Shown: positions 1 to 11,477, counted from the stretch's first letter. The stretch is DNA of 64,000 bases from Hyaloperonospora brassicae (GCA_947650285.1 CANTFL010000861.1:1-64000), one strand, 5' to 3'. The notes: generated from the sequence alone by a model not told the origin. Numbers and translations are program-made.

Positions 1-149
1 TCTGATCTCTCGATCTGTTGTATACAAGTCGGGTTTGGGTCACGCTAAGGTTCCAGAGAGAACACACTTGGTATAAACCACATGGGTAAAAGGGGTCGAC
101 CTCTTGGGAAGGAGAAGCATGGCTTCGAAAGTCGTGAGATAGATAGACC

Positions 150-775
150 TAGCGATGTGACAGTTTTCTTTGGAATTGATTGGCTAACATGAAACAGAGT
201 TGAATTTAATTTGGGGTACACGTGTCGCTTTCTGTTCCGAGTTGGATCATTGGCCACCTTACGTCCGGAAATTTGCATACTTTAATCAAATCATATCCCT
301 GAATTGTTTGGCCAGGGATTATAGACTCTCAACATGGACACCAACTGCGATCGGACGCAGCAAACCCGTAAAGGCAATGATTGCAAGATCGCGAGACGGC
401 TCAAGTGGTCAGAAGGCTCGCGAATCAAGCATCTACATTGGACAAGGCGACCTCGTAGCGATCAAGGTGACTCATATCGAGCACCTTTCGAGTACATCCG
501 CTATCGTGTGAAGGGTTTTACGCGACAGCACCAATCTCAACCACGGTTAAGCTTGGTATCGACTTGAGTCCACCTGAAAGAGTTCATCCGCCTCATCAAC
601 GGGTACACAAAGTGAGCGAAGCATACAACACGGAATCGGAGTACCCTCTCCGGTAGTCGGTCGTCCGGGCGCGAGTAAAGAGGTGGAATCGACTCCTCCA
701 AAAAGAGATCACCACTCCGCCACAGTTGACGTTGAATGACGCTCAGTAGCAGCATTAAATTAACGACCATATGCT
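150..775 (+). mobile_element. Decayed LTR end, leader and first part of a gag-like ORF (family B)
   Basis: This stretch reads as a diverged copy of the sequence found on the minus strand around 58.1-57.4 kb. Shared blocks include TTTGGCCAGG near 308, the ATCGGACGCAG stretch near 350, ATCGCGAGACGG near 388, TCAAGTGGTCA near 402 and the stretch around 600-715. In the shared frame both copies keep peptides such as TGT, IGVP, GAS and DHHS, so the gag-like reading direction here is plus. Stops and frame breaks are frequent and no full ORF survives. The orientation (LTR end, then gag-like ORF) is the same as in the 57 kb copy. The left boundary is uncertain, because similarity fades toward the window edge. 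Confidence 0.55.
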
Positions 776-990
776 GCTTGGTATTCCGCTGTACTCTAGG
801 CAGCTTTCTCTATACATGAAGACGCTCTCTTTGCAGCTTTGGCTGCACACCTCATAGGCTTGTTAACCATGCGATGAGAACCTACGATAAAATATGGCAG
901 ACGAAAAACTGCTTTCTGTTATAGAATAATCCAACGCTTACCACCCTGTCACCAATCAGTGGTCGATCAATCATTTTAGTGACTGATGAT

Positions 991-1400
991 TAAGGGAAGT
1001 GATGTAATGGGGTGAATTTGTTACATGTAATTGACACCACATTTGGCCAATTATATAATTTGTTAACGATCATTTAGACCACTACTGTGCAACGTACAAA
1101 GAAAATTTGAGCAAATTCTACCGTTAAAGGTGTTATTCAGGACCGTTCTAGGTATTTGCTGAAATGGGCCTTATATTAATCAAATTGATACTTAATGCTG
1201 CTAGATGAGCGCAAGTAGTGGAGTGCAAGTAGCTACAATTAGCTTTGTACTTTATAGTTTACGTAAGATTAGGTGAGATTTAGCAGGAAACTTAATAAAA
1301 GTAATTAAATTTCACTTTACCCTTCAAGCTCAAACGTGTCTGTTGGTGGTAGAGAGTCTTCCTCTGCAAGTACAGCGTACGTAAGAACTCGAAACTCATG
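991..1400 (+). mobile_element. Degenerate LTR fragment
   Basis: A TGTAATGGGG start at 1003 is followed by GTTACAT, matching the inverted-repeat start of the LTRs at 48.4 and 50.0 kb (TGTAACGGGG...GTTACAT). The purine-rich AAGGGAAGTGA just before it resembles a worn polypurine tract. AT-rich sequence to about 1400 fits an LTR body, but the right end cannot be fixed. Confidence 0.4.
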
Positions 1401-1731
1401 TCTACTCTGTGACAGTGTAGGTATCTTGTGTTATCTTGTATTGTGTCAGTACAAGCGGATATTGCCCGGATTTAGGTGATGCTTGGCAAATGGGAGGATA
1501 ACTATTCTGTAGATGAACTCCATTGCATACGCCAAAAAAACTTGAAACATCAACCTTGTACATACGCAGGTTAATTTCGATAAAGAAGCAAACGACGACA
1601 CCTTCATCAGCTTAACGCGTGTCTAAGGACCAAAGAACATCCTTTATCATCAGTTTCACACACGTGCAAATTTGCACCGTCAAATGTGTCAGCATTTACA
1701 CATAGCCAATAACTAGGATAGAGATAATCAT
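1401..1731. other. Spacer without recognised feature
   Basis: AT-rich spacer on the 3' side of the folate gene. No coding exon, RNA gene or clear repeat could be recognised. Confidence 0.5.
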
Positions 1732-2817
1732 CTATTGGCAATCAGAACCGACACGGATGACCTCTTCGGGTGTGACAACAAGATTGATCATGCGGTCATG
1801 CGATGCTAACGGCACTTGCTTGACGAGCTGCGGTATCAGACACAGACCCTGCAATCGCGACATTTAGTCATGATGCATTCAATTACTCCAACAGTAAATC
1901 GTTTCGTTGCATCAAACGTACAACAGTTGTAGGCGGACGATGCCCAATCGTGTCAAAATGCGCCGTCAGTCGGCGCAGGAACGAATCTACAGCATCGGAA
2001 GAAACACTTAACGGTCAATATTAAATCGTTGTGAGCCCCAGACATCCACTTTGACTATCTTCCCACCATAGTATCCCTTTCCATGGCCAAGGCGTCCTCC
2101 TCTACGATCGAAAGCTACACCAGGCAACAGAACGAGATCCACATCGTTGCCGTGCAGGGCATCATCGCGTGGTACGTCGCTGTCCGTAAGTAAAGGTGGA
2201 TCTGGAATTTGCCACTTATCCTGCACGGAAGCAGCACATACTCGGTCGATCAGATAATTGTAAATCTCATCAACTTGTAATCGTAGCCGAGCAGTCGTAT
2301 TGACCTTTGGAAAGCTGCGGATGTCCTCCATGGAGTTTGCCTGCACCATCATGAGATCATCTGCCGACGGGCCCAATATCTTTGGTACAAACACCTTCTT
2401 ATTCGCGGTAAACGCGGCTTCTAGCAGCTTTGACGTGGCCGCTTCTCCGGGCATCTCCAGATACACGCTGATTCCACGAGCGCGCACAAACTCTGGCAGC
2501 GCGCATACTTTTTCAGCCAACAAGCAGCTCTGCGCCGCGACATTAGCGTTGGACATCTGCTTTAGGCGAGATGCGATGCGGCACCGCAGCTCTTTCTTGA
2601 GCACCGCTGTCATTTCTGCGCGACTGTTGCCCGTGGCAGCCGTGTCACGGCCCGAGTGTAACATACCGAAGACGAGAGTATTATTTATACTCGGACCACG
2701 GCGCGACCAGCCATGTCCGAAAAGATGTGGTTGTCGCGGAAAAAGGACACCTACTTGAAAATACAATGCTGCGCCTGTAACTGAAGCTGCCGCAACAGCA
2801 AAACGCACTTTTTGCAA
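1732..2817 (-). CDS. 5-formyltetrahydrofolate cyclo-ligase (MTHFS), three exons
   Basis: MTHFS uses ATP to convert 5-formyl-THF to 5,10-methenyl-THF, returning the stored folate to one-carbon metabolism. The first exon (2067-2817) holds the family body, with a KKELR...R basic N-terminus, LEMPGEAAT and the ATP/Mg signature GRLGHGKGYY, where it would stop early. Splicing at a GTGGGA donor (intron 1987-2066), exon 1922-1986, a GTACGT donor (intron 1849-1921) and exon 1732-1848 keeps phase. It adds the expected DSFLRRL and GLCLIPQLV...SHD...VTPEEV tail, giving 310 aa. The ATG at 2817 adds about 70 residues with a hydrophobic stretch, perhaps organellar targeting. An internal ATG at MTAVLKKEL would give the usual ~200-aa cytosolic enzyme. 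The gene is divergent from the coiled-coil gene at 2986. Confidence 0.9.
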
Positions 2818-2985
2818 CCGAAACGGCTCAGAGATACTCTAGATTCCTATAAATACGATACACCTCTGTGCGCGACACTCAAAAATAAGCAATTTTTACG
2901 ATAAAGTCTTACGAGCTCTCCACAATCGACGACTATCGATCAAAATTTCACAACGCCTTTAGCTGGAGGTAGTGCGCTTGTTTAA
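2818..2985. promoter_or_regulatory. Probable bidirectional promoter
   Basis: Only 168 bp separate the two divergent start codons (2817 minus, 2986 plus), so both promoters must lie here or overlap the 5' ends. No specific core element was recognised. Confidence 0.4.
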
Positions 2986-4846
2986 ATGCACACTGTGAAG
3001 GAACTCATGTCCTCCCCCATGCCACTGGACGATGAGCTGTCTCGTTCGTATACACGTGCGTCGCGGCAATGTTTGTCCTGATATCAGCCATCGCCAAACT
3101 ACTGCTTTTGTTCTGTGAATTGATAACAACTGGTCATTCGGATACAAGCTCTAAGTGCTTGCTTTTACTTGTCAATATGGGTCAGTTTGCGGTTCTGAGT
3201 GTTTAGATATTGACCTGGACGAACAAGATGCTCTTCGTAAGGCTGCACGTGCTGGGATCCAATTGCTGGAGACCAATCAAGCGCTTGGTGAAGAGGTGAT
3301 TGCGTTGCGAGATCACGTGGCGGTGCTGGAGACCGAGCAGCCTAGGCTTCGAGCCCGATTGGCTCTTCGGGAGCAGGAACTGGCCAATTGTATAGGGGTT
3401 CGGAAAGAGTTGCTGCTGGAAGCGAACACCCTGTACAACGAGCTTAAGGCGAAGTCAGCACTTGTCAAGGATTTGCTGGAGAAGGAAGATCATATGACGC
3501 AGCAGCTGCGGGAGTTGAGAGTTGTTAAGACGCTGGAAGAAAACTCGACTGCAGCTTCAGACGTGGATCACCAACTAGAGAGATCGGAAGCCGCTAAGAT
3601 GAAGTCTACGCAACGGAAGTTTGCTGTGGTGAACCCCGAATCCACTTACGATCTTGACCAAGCAAGTGTTTTCACAATTACCGACTACAAGAAGTTGCAG
3701 CACCAACTCCTTGTAGCGTCGGAAGAAAACGTAGCGCATGAATTGGAGATCAAGAGTTTGCGTAAAGAGGTCGGTGAACTGCGTCGCAAATTGGTCGGCT
3801 TGCCAGAATGTATGGCTCACATCAAACGTCTTGAAAAACGTAGCGAAACCCTACAGAGTGCGAATGACACGTTGCGTGAAGAGCGAATGGAAGAGCAAGC
3901 CGTGTTGGATAGTCTTCGTTCGATGAACTTGATGTACAAGAAGATCGCGGAGTCCCACACTTTTGCCGCGGATTGTACATGCTTGCAGCAACCTGAGGAG
4001 GCCGACGCACATGCACCGAGTATCACGGTGCGCGATGTGCTCCTTGAAACAAACATGAAGCTTGAGGCAGAGCTTCGTGGACTTCGAGCTAGCTTGGACA
4101 TGCCGGACCTCTCAGTGACCGTAGAAGAAGAGCTGCTGGATCGGGCATTCAAGCGAGTAGATAGTGACAGCAGCAGTAGCTCCGTACAATCAGACACAAT
4201 CGATGACAGTCGCGATTCGGTCAAGACTGCAAATGAACGGCTGAACCGCAAGGTTCAGGTCGTCACGGAGAAATGCAAGTTGATGAAAGAGATGCTGCGC
4301 CACACGAAAGTACAATGGTGTGCTGCAGTGGCCTCACAGAAAGCCCAAGAGGAAAGTAACGAGTCTGCCCGAAGAGAGATATCTCTTCTTACACAGCAAC
4401 TGGACGATTGTGTTGCAGCTCTTGCTGGCACGGATAAAAAGGGTCTGGGGCATAACATTGAACTAGCACGTGGTGGTGTTGACGAGTGTAGTAAATGGGT
4501 TCAGGAGACGGCACCGTTTCCTGCACCACCGGGCGATTTGAATTCTCCGCTAATTCGGTGTCTGCTGGATCATTGGAGTACCGACAAATCGAAGGTCATG
4601 ATACTCACGGATTGGTTGCACAATTCGATCCGAGGCACAGGTCGAGCCACGCCTCTGCGGCTGGCAAACTTAACGAGCGAGGTCGCGGCAGGCTTTACGC
4701 AGCTCTTGGTACCCATCATGCGTGAACGGCACGGCGTGTCCGTCAGCATTTATCGTCATGATAGCGTGCACGTGTTGTCGGACCTGGTGCTTCAGACGAC
4801 CCATCCTAGTGAGGCGCTGCAGTCTGCTGTGTCGAAAAATGATTGA
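2986..4846 (+). CDS. Coiled-coil protein with CC1-box-like motif (candidate dynein adaptor)
   Basis: The long frame from about 3155 has no ATG near its start. An upstream exon 2986-3055 beginning with ATG, a GTGCGT donor and an acceptor at TTTAG (intron 3056-3206) joins in phase, giving 569 aa. Near residue 36 is AARAGIQLLETNQAL. This fits the AAxxG...LLE..N 'CC1 box' of BICD, Spindly and HAP1/TRAK proteins, which contacts dynein light intermediate chain. Most of residues 30-460 is heptad-rich coiled coil with a Ser-rich break near 350. The last ~110 residues look globular (PLIRCLLDHW...). The family link is inferred from motif plus architecture; no cargo-binding domain was recognised. It could instead be a generic coiled-coil protein. 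Confidence 0.75.
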
Positions 4847-7800
4847 CTGTGACGTATTTCGAAAATTGAAGTAAACTGGATCTCGAACAAGCTCAGCTTC
4901 GTGCTGTACCCGAGATAGCTCTGCTGACAGCGCTATACTAATAATGAGGCGTGGATCTTGATCCACGCCTTGGTAAGAAGCCTTCATCATGCAAAAATAC
5001 ATTATACATCAACAAATTAGTCCCCTGTGTGACTCGAGTATCATTAATCATGAACAGGTACTACTGCCAGGTGTAAGCCGCGCCTTCTCGATAGCTACGT
5101 TTTGACAAACGGTTCCTGACAAATGGCACCAGGCGATGGTGCTGTAGTTATACGACTCGTCATCAGCGTTAGGGTGGAGTGTATAGACCGAAAGAACATT
5201 ATAAAGGTAAGTTGACAGATCGCCAATAAGTTTCCGAGGTGTTCCGCTGCAAGCACTTCGACAATATTTTAGTTTTATGGGCAAGACATCGATTTGCACT
5301 TCTAAAAAGGGTTCTACAGTCAACGGGAATCAATATCAATATTGGAAAGCAAACTTGTATTGTCTTGCGTACGGTACAAGCACACATTCCTTGACAGACA
5401 TCGATGCCTGAACTCGAGGAAGCTGTCGTTGGAGCCGCGTGTGATCGGTTTCTGGTGCATCAATAAAAAGCAAGACAATATCGGTAACGTCAAGACTTCA
5501 ATGAGATAGAAGGGACGAATATGTTCTTGTATGTGCTTAGCGTGATCAAAGTTCGCAGTCTCATAACAGCTGCGCAAACGTCACAAATGCTTGGACGAAG
5601 CAAGTCACTCTTACGTTGTCTCGTTCGAATTCGTTTACAGCTTCGACAATCATGCCACGGTAAGAAATGATTAAGCGGCGCTATACGAATGGCCCCCATG
5701 CTCTTGTGTTACCACCAAAAAACGGGCAGTGGTATCATGCAAGGCTTGGCAATCCTCAACGGTGCACAGTACATCATATCAGCGCCCCAACCTGCCTGCT
5801 TGTCACCTCAGTTGGTGGCCATGACGATATGCATCAAGCGATGTTTGATACGATGCGGGGCCGACAACGAAACTCTACGCCGCACAGTAGTTAGTGTCAA
5901 AAGTAGTCTAAGTTAAGGAGTTGCTCTTGCTGTGAAGAGCGCATGCTGAATTACTTGTAGTGCTCCTTCCATGTTTTCTTGACCTCCACCTTGCCCGTCT
6001 AGCAAACCGTAAGCGACATATCGAACGAGCTACACGATCTGTCGCTCGACAAGGACAGCCAAGCAGCTACTGTTGCTAGGTGTGTGACGCTGAATCACCC
6101 AGCTTTACAATTTTGAGGGACAAGGAACTACCATGGCATGGAAAGCTACGGCTTTCCATTGTCGTAGTACGTGACGCTTATGCCTTTCCATCTCCCCCCG
6201 ATCATCAGTATCGAGATCAGGTGGCGTTGCTCACAATTCTGACGTGAACGTCTACACAGCGCACAACCAGAGACCATACGACGACATCTGTGCACCAGCA
6301 CCCAACGCGGGTCCAGCGTTTAGCTACCGCGTTTAAGCGATGTCTCATCATGGACGAGTGACAGCACGAACGTCGCAAGGTTCTGCTTCCAGCACGGAAT
6401 TATAGACCTCACAGAGCCCCGTAACGTTAGGACAGGAACACCGCGAGGCAGGTAATTCCTCACAGCAACAGTGTCAGAGCCAAACGAAGCTACACCTTTT
6501 CTGCGTTCGACGGCATGCCAACGATAGCCGCAGTATACTGTCAGGTCAAGATGGAGTCTTCGTTTGAGTCGTGTCGCTTGAGACGTGCGCGGATGTGATC
6601 CCGTGGGTTGACTCGGTGTTCTGGCTCGGAATTGCGTCGACTGACGAGGCGGTGTACATATGTGCACAATGTAGTCGCAGGGTCGTGAAGAATCGTATCG
6701 ACGACTCGTCGCGGCGGCAACATCATTCCGCTGCTTAAAACTACTACTACCAACAGCAGCGGCATGTTGCGGATTTCGTCACAAGTACCGGTGGGACCCA
6801 CCGCGCAACGAAGGTGCAAAAAAGGAGACGCGTGCGACCAAAGCCGTCTGATTTGGTTGTAGTGACGCACACCATGTTTTGTAGTGCGCAGACCTATGAT
6901 GAAAAAGTTGTACACAGCGATCTCTAGAAGCTGACGAATTCGTGCGCTCCATCACATGATCCACTACCCGACAACGCGAGACGTGCGCTGGTCAGGGGAT
7001 CAAGTCATATGAAGAAAGGCCTTAGGATCAAGTCAGATCGAGAGAGGCCTGTTGATCTGAGACGAATAGCTGTCGTGCAGGGCTCGCACTTTGTATTGCG
7101 CTGAGCGATGTGATCGCGTAATCAGCAGAAGACCCTTTGGCAAGACACAGAATGCTGCGTGATCTCAAGAAGTGAAGTTAGAGTGCTGCAAAGCTGGACT
7201 GCTATGTTGAGCAAAAAGTGACAGCGCACGAGATGTAGGTACTTAAGTCGCTCACTCGGTGGTGTCGGGCTCTCTGCCGTGTTGGGCATACGATGCTAAG
7301 TGTGACTGGGTTGTAGTGCGTCTATACTGCGGAGACCTCGCACGTGCGGAAAGAGGCGGTCTGCTTAAACCGGATCATCCACCACATGCTAGACTAGTTC
7401 CGCCACGTCGCCTTCCTGAATCAACAATCAGCGCCTAGTTTTTCGCGTATAGAATGGGTGGAGACCACCTCAAGCTGCGTGGCATTGGCTAAAATGCACG
7501 AAAAGATCTGGCTCCGCTTCAATATCACGTAGAAACTAGCCGAACCATTTCCCTGTAGCACCGTTCTCCACAAATTCAGCGCAAGAGCTTTTTGTCCACG
7601 CCAGCGCAGGCCGGAGGGATTCGCACTACGAAGGAAGTGGTGTCGGCAATTACGCAGTGTCGATGCGTGTAAGTACAGTCATTCATTCGGCTATCTTGTC
7701 CTTGAAGTTGCTTCGCGACAGAACCGCCTCTTCTGGCTCGCTTCGGCCAATCGCCGCCGTCCATCCTCCACTTCAATACCTCAATTGACGATACGGCCTG

Positions 7801-7982
7801 CCACGATTGGATGAAAAGCGTCTTGTTGACATCATTGGGCAGTGCCCAAAAGAAATACGTAGGACGCGCGGTAGGTGGAGAGGCACTGACGACTCACCCG
7901 CCCACACTTCGCAATTCAGATCACTTTAGCCACCCAAGTTGGTTGGCATTGGCTGACCCCGTCGACGGCTTTCACGTGCACA
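4847..7982. other. 3.1-kb spacer without recognised gene
   Basis: Many short overlapping frames occur on both strands, but none has recognisable domains, splice continuity or codon character like the neighbours. An imperfect ~28-bp direct repeat around GGATCAAGTCA lies near 6998-7055. No transposon ends were seen. Confidence 0.5.
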
Positions 7983-9230
7983 ATGGACATGAGATCATTG
8001 ATCCACCAGGCATCGTCCCCCCGCAGCAGTAGCAGCTGCTCGTCTGATCGCACCAGCGTCACTGCCACCAGCAGCTTCCCAGCACCAGTCGTCTCCTCGG
8101 TACTGCCTGCAGCACATGGCACGAGGATGCAACCGCCGCCGCCGACCGTCTTCCACCCTTCGGCAGCGCCCGGCGCCATCGCACAGGCGCCGACTCTCGT
8201 GCCGCTGCGCTTCATCATTCCCAACTCGCGCCCGTCACTCGCGCCCGTTCCATTGCCTCCCTCGTCCACGTCGGGAATGCACGAACCAGAGCGCGAGCCG
8301 CCGCACTCGATGCTGTACCCGCTTACTGTTTGCACCATCAAGAAGGAGCAGCAACAGGACGAGCCGTTTTCTCCCATGAACGATCCGCAGCAGCTGAAGA
8401 AAAGTACCTCGAGACGCGTGCGCACACCGAAGCTCTCTAGTCGCTCGACGAAGAGCAAAGCTCGACCAGGGCTTCGGAAGGGCAAGTGGACGGAGGAAGA
8501 GAGTCGCTACGCCTCCCAGTTGACGCATTACTTCAAGGAGGGACTACTTCCGCTGGAGAGAGGGACTATGCTGCGTCTCTACCTCTCGCAGAAGCTCAAC
8601 TGCGAGCCAATGCGCATCACCAAGAAGTTTACTGGCGGTGGGTGCATCGGCAAGCAAGTGTTTCGTCCTTGCTGCCCCACGCCCGAGTCTCAAGTAAGGA
8701 TCATGCAGGCACATCTTGAGCTGGTTGCACTCGAGGCTGCGTTTGTAAAGCGCTTGAAAGAGAACCGGGAGGAACCACCACTTTCGACGGATGAGTTCGA
8801 CGTGCGGCTGGTTTCGGCAGGCCAGAGGTCGAGACCTGTGCCGCTGAAGCCCAGGATGTACCAGTCGGGTGACGGTGATAGAGTGGGAGATGAAGACGAC
8901 GCAAACGCTGTAGGCTTGCTGCTTGACTTTTTCTACAAGGCTAATCGAAAGGAAAAGAAGGGCGGCAAGAAGGCGGCATTGACAAAGGAAGATGAGTCGA
9001 TCACCATGGAAACCAAAAGAAAGATGATGGAAGAGGAAGAAGAGCAAATCAAGAAGGTGCTTATTGGAATCAGGATGCCAACTACACCACCCGTGACAAA
9101 CAGCGAGAACGACGCCTTGAGCGAGTCCCCGACGAAACGTATGCGCGCACTCTCTGTCAGTGGCTGCGCAGATACCGCAGCGGCCAAGCGCTCTCGCGTG
9201 GGATCCTTCTCTACCGTCACCGCCGCTTGA
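7983..9230 (+). CDS. Uncharacterised nuclear-looking protein with stramenopile-type domain
   Basis: Single exon, 415 aa, starting at the first in-frame ATG. Residues 1-130 are Ser/Pro-rich and disordered. Residues ~165-230 form a compact conserved-looking module: GKWTEEESRYA, then GLLPLERGTMLR, LSQKLNCEPMRI, TKKF and CIGKQVF. From memory this resembles a repeated family in oomycetes and diatoms with a Myb/SANT-like GKWT.EE opening, but no function is established that I can name. Basic clusters (RRVRTP, TKRMR, AKRSR) suggest nuclear import. The middle and C-terminus are charged (EEEEEQIKK). A DNA- or chromatin-binding role is inference only. Confidence 0.8.
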   Translation: MDMRSLIHQASSPRSSSSCSSDRTSVTATSSFPAPVVSSVLPAAHGTRMQPPPPTVFHPSAAPGAIAQAPTLVPLRFIIPNSRPSLAPVPLPPSSTSGMHEPEREPPHSMLYPLTVCTIKKEQQQDEPFSPMNDPQQLKKSTSRRVRTPKLSSRSTKSKARPGLRKGKWTEEESRYASQLTHYFKEGLLPLERGTMLRLYLSQKLNCEPMRITKKFTGGGCIGKQVFRPCCPTPESQVRIMQAHLELVALEAAFVKRLKENREEPPLSTDEFDVRLVSAGQRSRPVPLKPRMYQSGDGDRVGDEDDANAVGLLLDFFYKANRKEKKGGKKAALTKEDESITMETKRKMMEEEEEQIKKVLIGIRMPTTPPVTNSENDALSESPTKRMRALSVSGCADTAAAKRSRVGSFSTVTAA

Positions 9231-9894
9231 GCTGTTGGTAGAGTAGCGCTGCTGCCAACGTTAGGGTAGTTGTAGACGACGGGGCCAAGCAGTACGTTAC
9301 ACATTGAATATGATAGAATGTGTGATCTAGACGCTACGTATCGCGTTGCGCGTGTAGTAGCACAAGAGGGGAAAGCCCAAACAGACAGTTATTCTGAACA
9401 GCAGAATCGCACTTCTTGCAGACCAACGGCATAAGTTGCAAGACGAAACAGATTGCCCACATCGTAACTGAGGTACATCTGCCAGCATGCTATACAGCAG
9501 ATGCGCAGGTTTTCGTGCGAACAGCTGCATATCTAGCAATTACAATGACATTGGTCAGTCGACTGCAAGTCACTCTAACGCCAACCATATCGACGTGGAG
9601 ATCAAGATGGCTTACGTGCACTGTGTCTACGACTCTGATATGTACCGCCTCGATCGCACACTCACCGTCACACTACTACAACGGTAGATGGAGACACGAC
9701 ACGACATGACATCGCAAGCACTCGCTGCATGGATTGAATTACGCTATCGTATGGCCGCGCCAATGCCTGCGCACCTCCTACGACCACTAGAGTAAACGAG
9801 CGGAACGTGGCACGCTGAGCACATGGACCTCGCGTGAAGTCTTCTTTTCAGCTCCCCTTTCAACAGGCTTGTGCCATCGCAGCGACTTATTCGT
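9231..9894. other. Convergent spacer
   Basis: Spacer between two converging genes. It must contain both 3' UTRs. No further coding unit was recognised. Confidence 0.5.
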
Positions 9895-11160
9895 CTACAT
9901 AATGTTGCAGCGCGAGGCCAAGCCTCCAAGACCAGAGGCACCTTGCTGTTGCTGCGAAGTCGCGTCGCCCATTTTGACAATGAATGCACCGATCCTCTCG
10001 TAAACGGACCGGACCACCGCAGGACAGCGCGGGTGATTGACGACTGAGAGAATCGTGGCATGCAGCGAGCGAAAGGCTTCTTGCAGCGGTGGCGAGATCA
10101 TGTACCGTACACGCATCACCTGCCAGTACAGCACAAGCAGCAAAAAGTTTCGTGAAGGCAGGAGCAGCTCCACGATCATCGCGAAACCAATTGCCAGGTC
10201 AATGTTCGCAGCCACCTGAGGCATGCGTGAGTACAGCTTGGCCCATTTTGCTCGAGTCGACAACGCCGGAAAGCTTGAATCGCTGATAATCAAAGCAGTG
10301 AGCGGCACCAGCGCTTTGCTTGTCACGAGCGTCACCACCTTCGCGTCTGCCAATCCCATCACCTGCAGTAGCGATTGAAGGTATGTGAAATAGTGCACCA
10401 TGTCCTGCAAAAAGACAGGCGCCATCGCCAGACTGTGCGGAGGTGACAGCCAGAAGACGAGACAAAAGAAGAACGCTTGTGTTGCCGGGTCCAGAAAAAG
10501 ACGTTCGGCGTAGGTGGCGCTCCATCTGGGGACTCCATGCATGAACGCCAAGTAGCTCGCGTAGTTTACGAGTGCCACCTTGAAAAAGTTGGCGTACGCC
10601 CCGTAACTCGAAAGAAGCACCGGAGCCCAAAAGTTGACGAAGAAGAGCAGCAACAGACTGCGCAGCACGAACTGGTACAGCTGAAACATGTTGATTTTGC
10701 TGCCAAGCAGAAAGCTCTTCAGACTGGTGGCTGGGGACGGCACGAAGGGCGAAGAAGAAGACGACGAGCCGCTAGACAAGCCGGCTTTCTCGGACGATAA
10801 CTTGGCTTCTACGGCCCGTAGACCTTCAAGGAGCCCCTCATTCGACGCCTCGTGACTTAGACCATCTTTGTATGCTCGAAAAGCGTCCGCGTAGCGCCCT
10901 AAGGCATACAAAGCGGACCCGCGACGAGAATACCCCTTGGGCCAACTGGGCTTGAGCGCGATGCACTGGTCCGCGTCTTTCAGCGCGTCCTCGGCCTTGT
11001 GGAGCTTGAGCTGGGCGGCCGAGCGATTGCTGTAGAAGACATGAGCGTTGGGCGAATTGGGGTCGACGGCGAGCGCCTCAGAGAAAGAAGCGACGGCGTC
11101 AGCGTACAGACCGGCGGAGAACGCGCGGTTTCCGCGGTCTTTCGCTTGGTTGGCAGCCAT
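9895..11160 (-). CDS. TPR co-chaperone-like domain fused to TMEM33/Pom33-like membrane domain, CaaX end
   Basis: A 421-aa single-exon protein. Residues 1-118 form three TPR motifs of STI1/Tah1 type. They carry the two-carboxylate-clamp pattern that binds EEVD tails of Hsp70/Hsp90: K..GN in helix 1 (AKDRGNRAF), SNRSAA in repeat 2 and KGYSRRG in repeat 3. A Ser-rich linker (~127-145) leads to a multi-span hydrophobic region, ~160-390, resembling TMEM33/Pom33 (ER and nuclear-envelope shaping) in layout and in the LAMAPVFLQDMVHYFTYLQ segment. The protein ends Cys-Asn-Ile-Met, a farnesylation-type CaaX box. TPR identity is firm; the TMEM33 match is by resemblance. The combination suggests a chaperone-docking ER membrane protein. 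Confidence 0.8.
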   Translation of the reverse strand: MAANQAKDRGNRAFSAGLYADAVASFSEALAVDPNSPNAHVFYSNRSAAQLKLHKAEDALKDADQCIALKPSWPKGYSRRGSALYALGRYADAFRAYKDGLSHEASNEGLLEGLRAVEAKLSSEKAGLSSGSSSSSSPFVPSPATSLKSFLLGSKINMFQLYQFVLRSLLLLFFVNFWAPVLLSSYGAYANFFKVALVNYASYLAFMHGVPRWSATYAERLFLDPATQAFFFCLVFWLSPPHSLAMAPVFLQDMVHYFTYLQSLLQVMGLADAKVVTLVTSKALVPLTALIISDSSFPALSTRAKWAKLYSRMPQVAANIDLAIGFAMIVELLLPSRNFLLLVLYWQVMRVRYMISPPLQEAFRSLHATILSVVNHPRCPAVVRSVYERIGAFIVKMGDATSQQQQGASGLGGLASRCNIM

Positions 11161-11397
11161 TGCTTTGGGATTGTTTGGTCAGTAAGACCGTCCGACAAAA
11201 TACATTGACCATGAAGCCGGCTTTGAACCGTCTGTGACGGGTTACAGGCCGTCACATACGGTTAAGTGTATGATATCAATCGAAGATATATTATGTGCGA
11301 AATTATTTGATACGAATTTGGCTTAAACTTAATTTCGAGCGCCATCATAGTTCATGAGGAAGAAATAGAACTGCATCGAACCTACAAAAGATATATA
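11161..11397. other. Upstream region of TPR/TMEM33-like gene
   Basis: It holds the promoter side of the minus-strand gene and a short palindrome (11233-11256), then runs into the DNA transposon end at 11398. Confidence 0.4.
11233..11256. repeat. Short inverted repeat TGTGACGG/CCGTCACA
   Basis: Eight-base perfect arms flank an eight-base loop, 73 bp upstream of the minus-strand start codon at 11160. The arms resemble the hairpin at LTR starts elsewhere in the window (TGTAACGGGG/CCCGTTACA). It may therefore be either an LTR scrap or a promoter palindrome. Confidence 0.4.
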
Positions 11398-11404
11398 CAG
11401 TCGT

Positions 11405-11477
11405 CCCTCCATATAGCGGACCAAAATGTGTACCGTTTTTGCCTCGTTCCTCATTATATACGCTCTTATATGGAGGG
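11405..11477. repeat. Subterminal inverted repeat of the Tigger-like element
   Basis: CCCTCCATAT (11405-11414) and ATATGGAGGG (11468-11477) are perfect 10-bp inverted arms within the element end. Confidence 0.7.
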
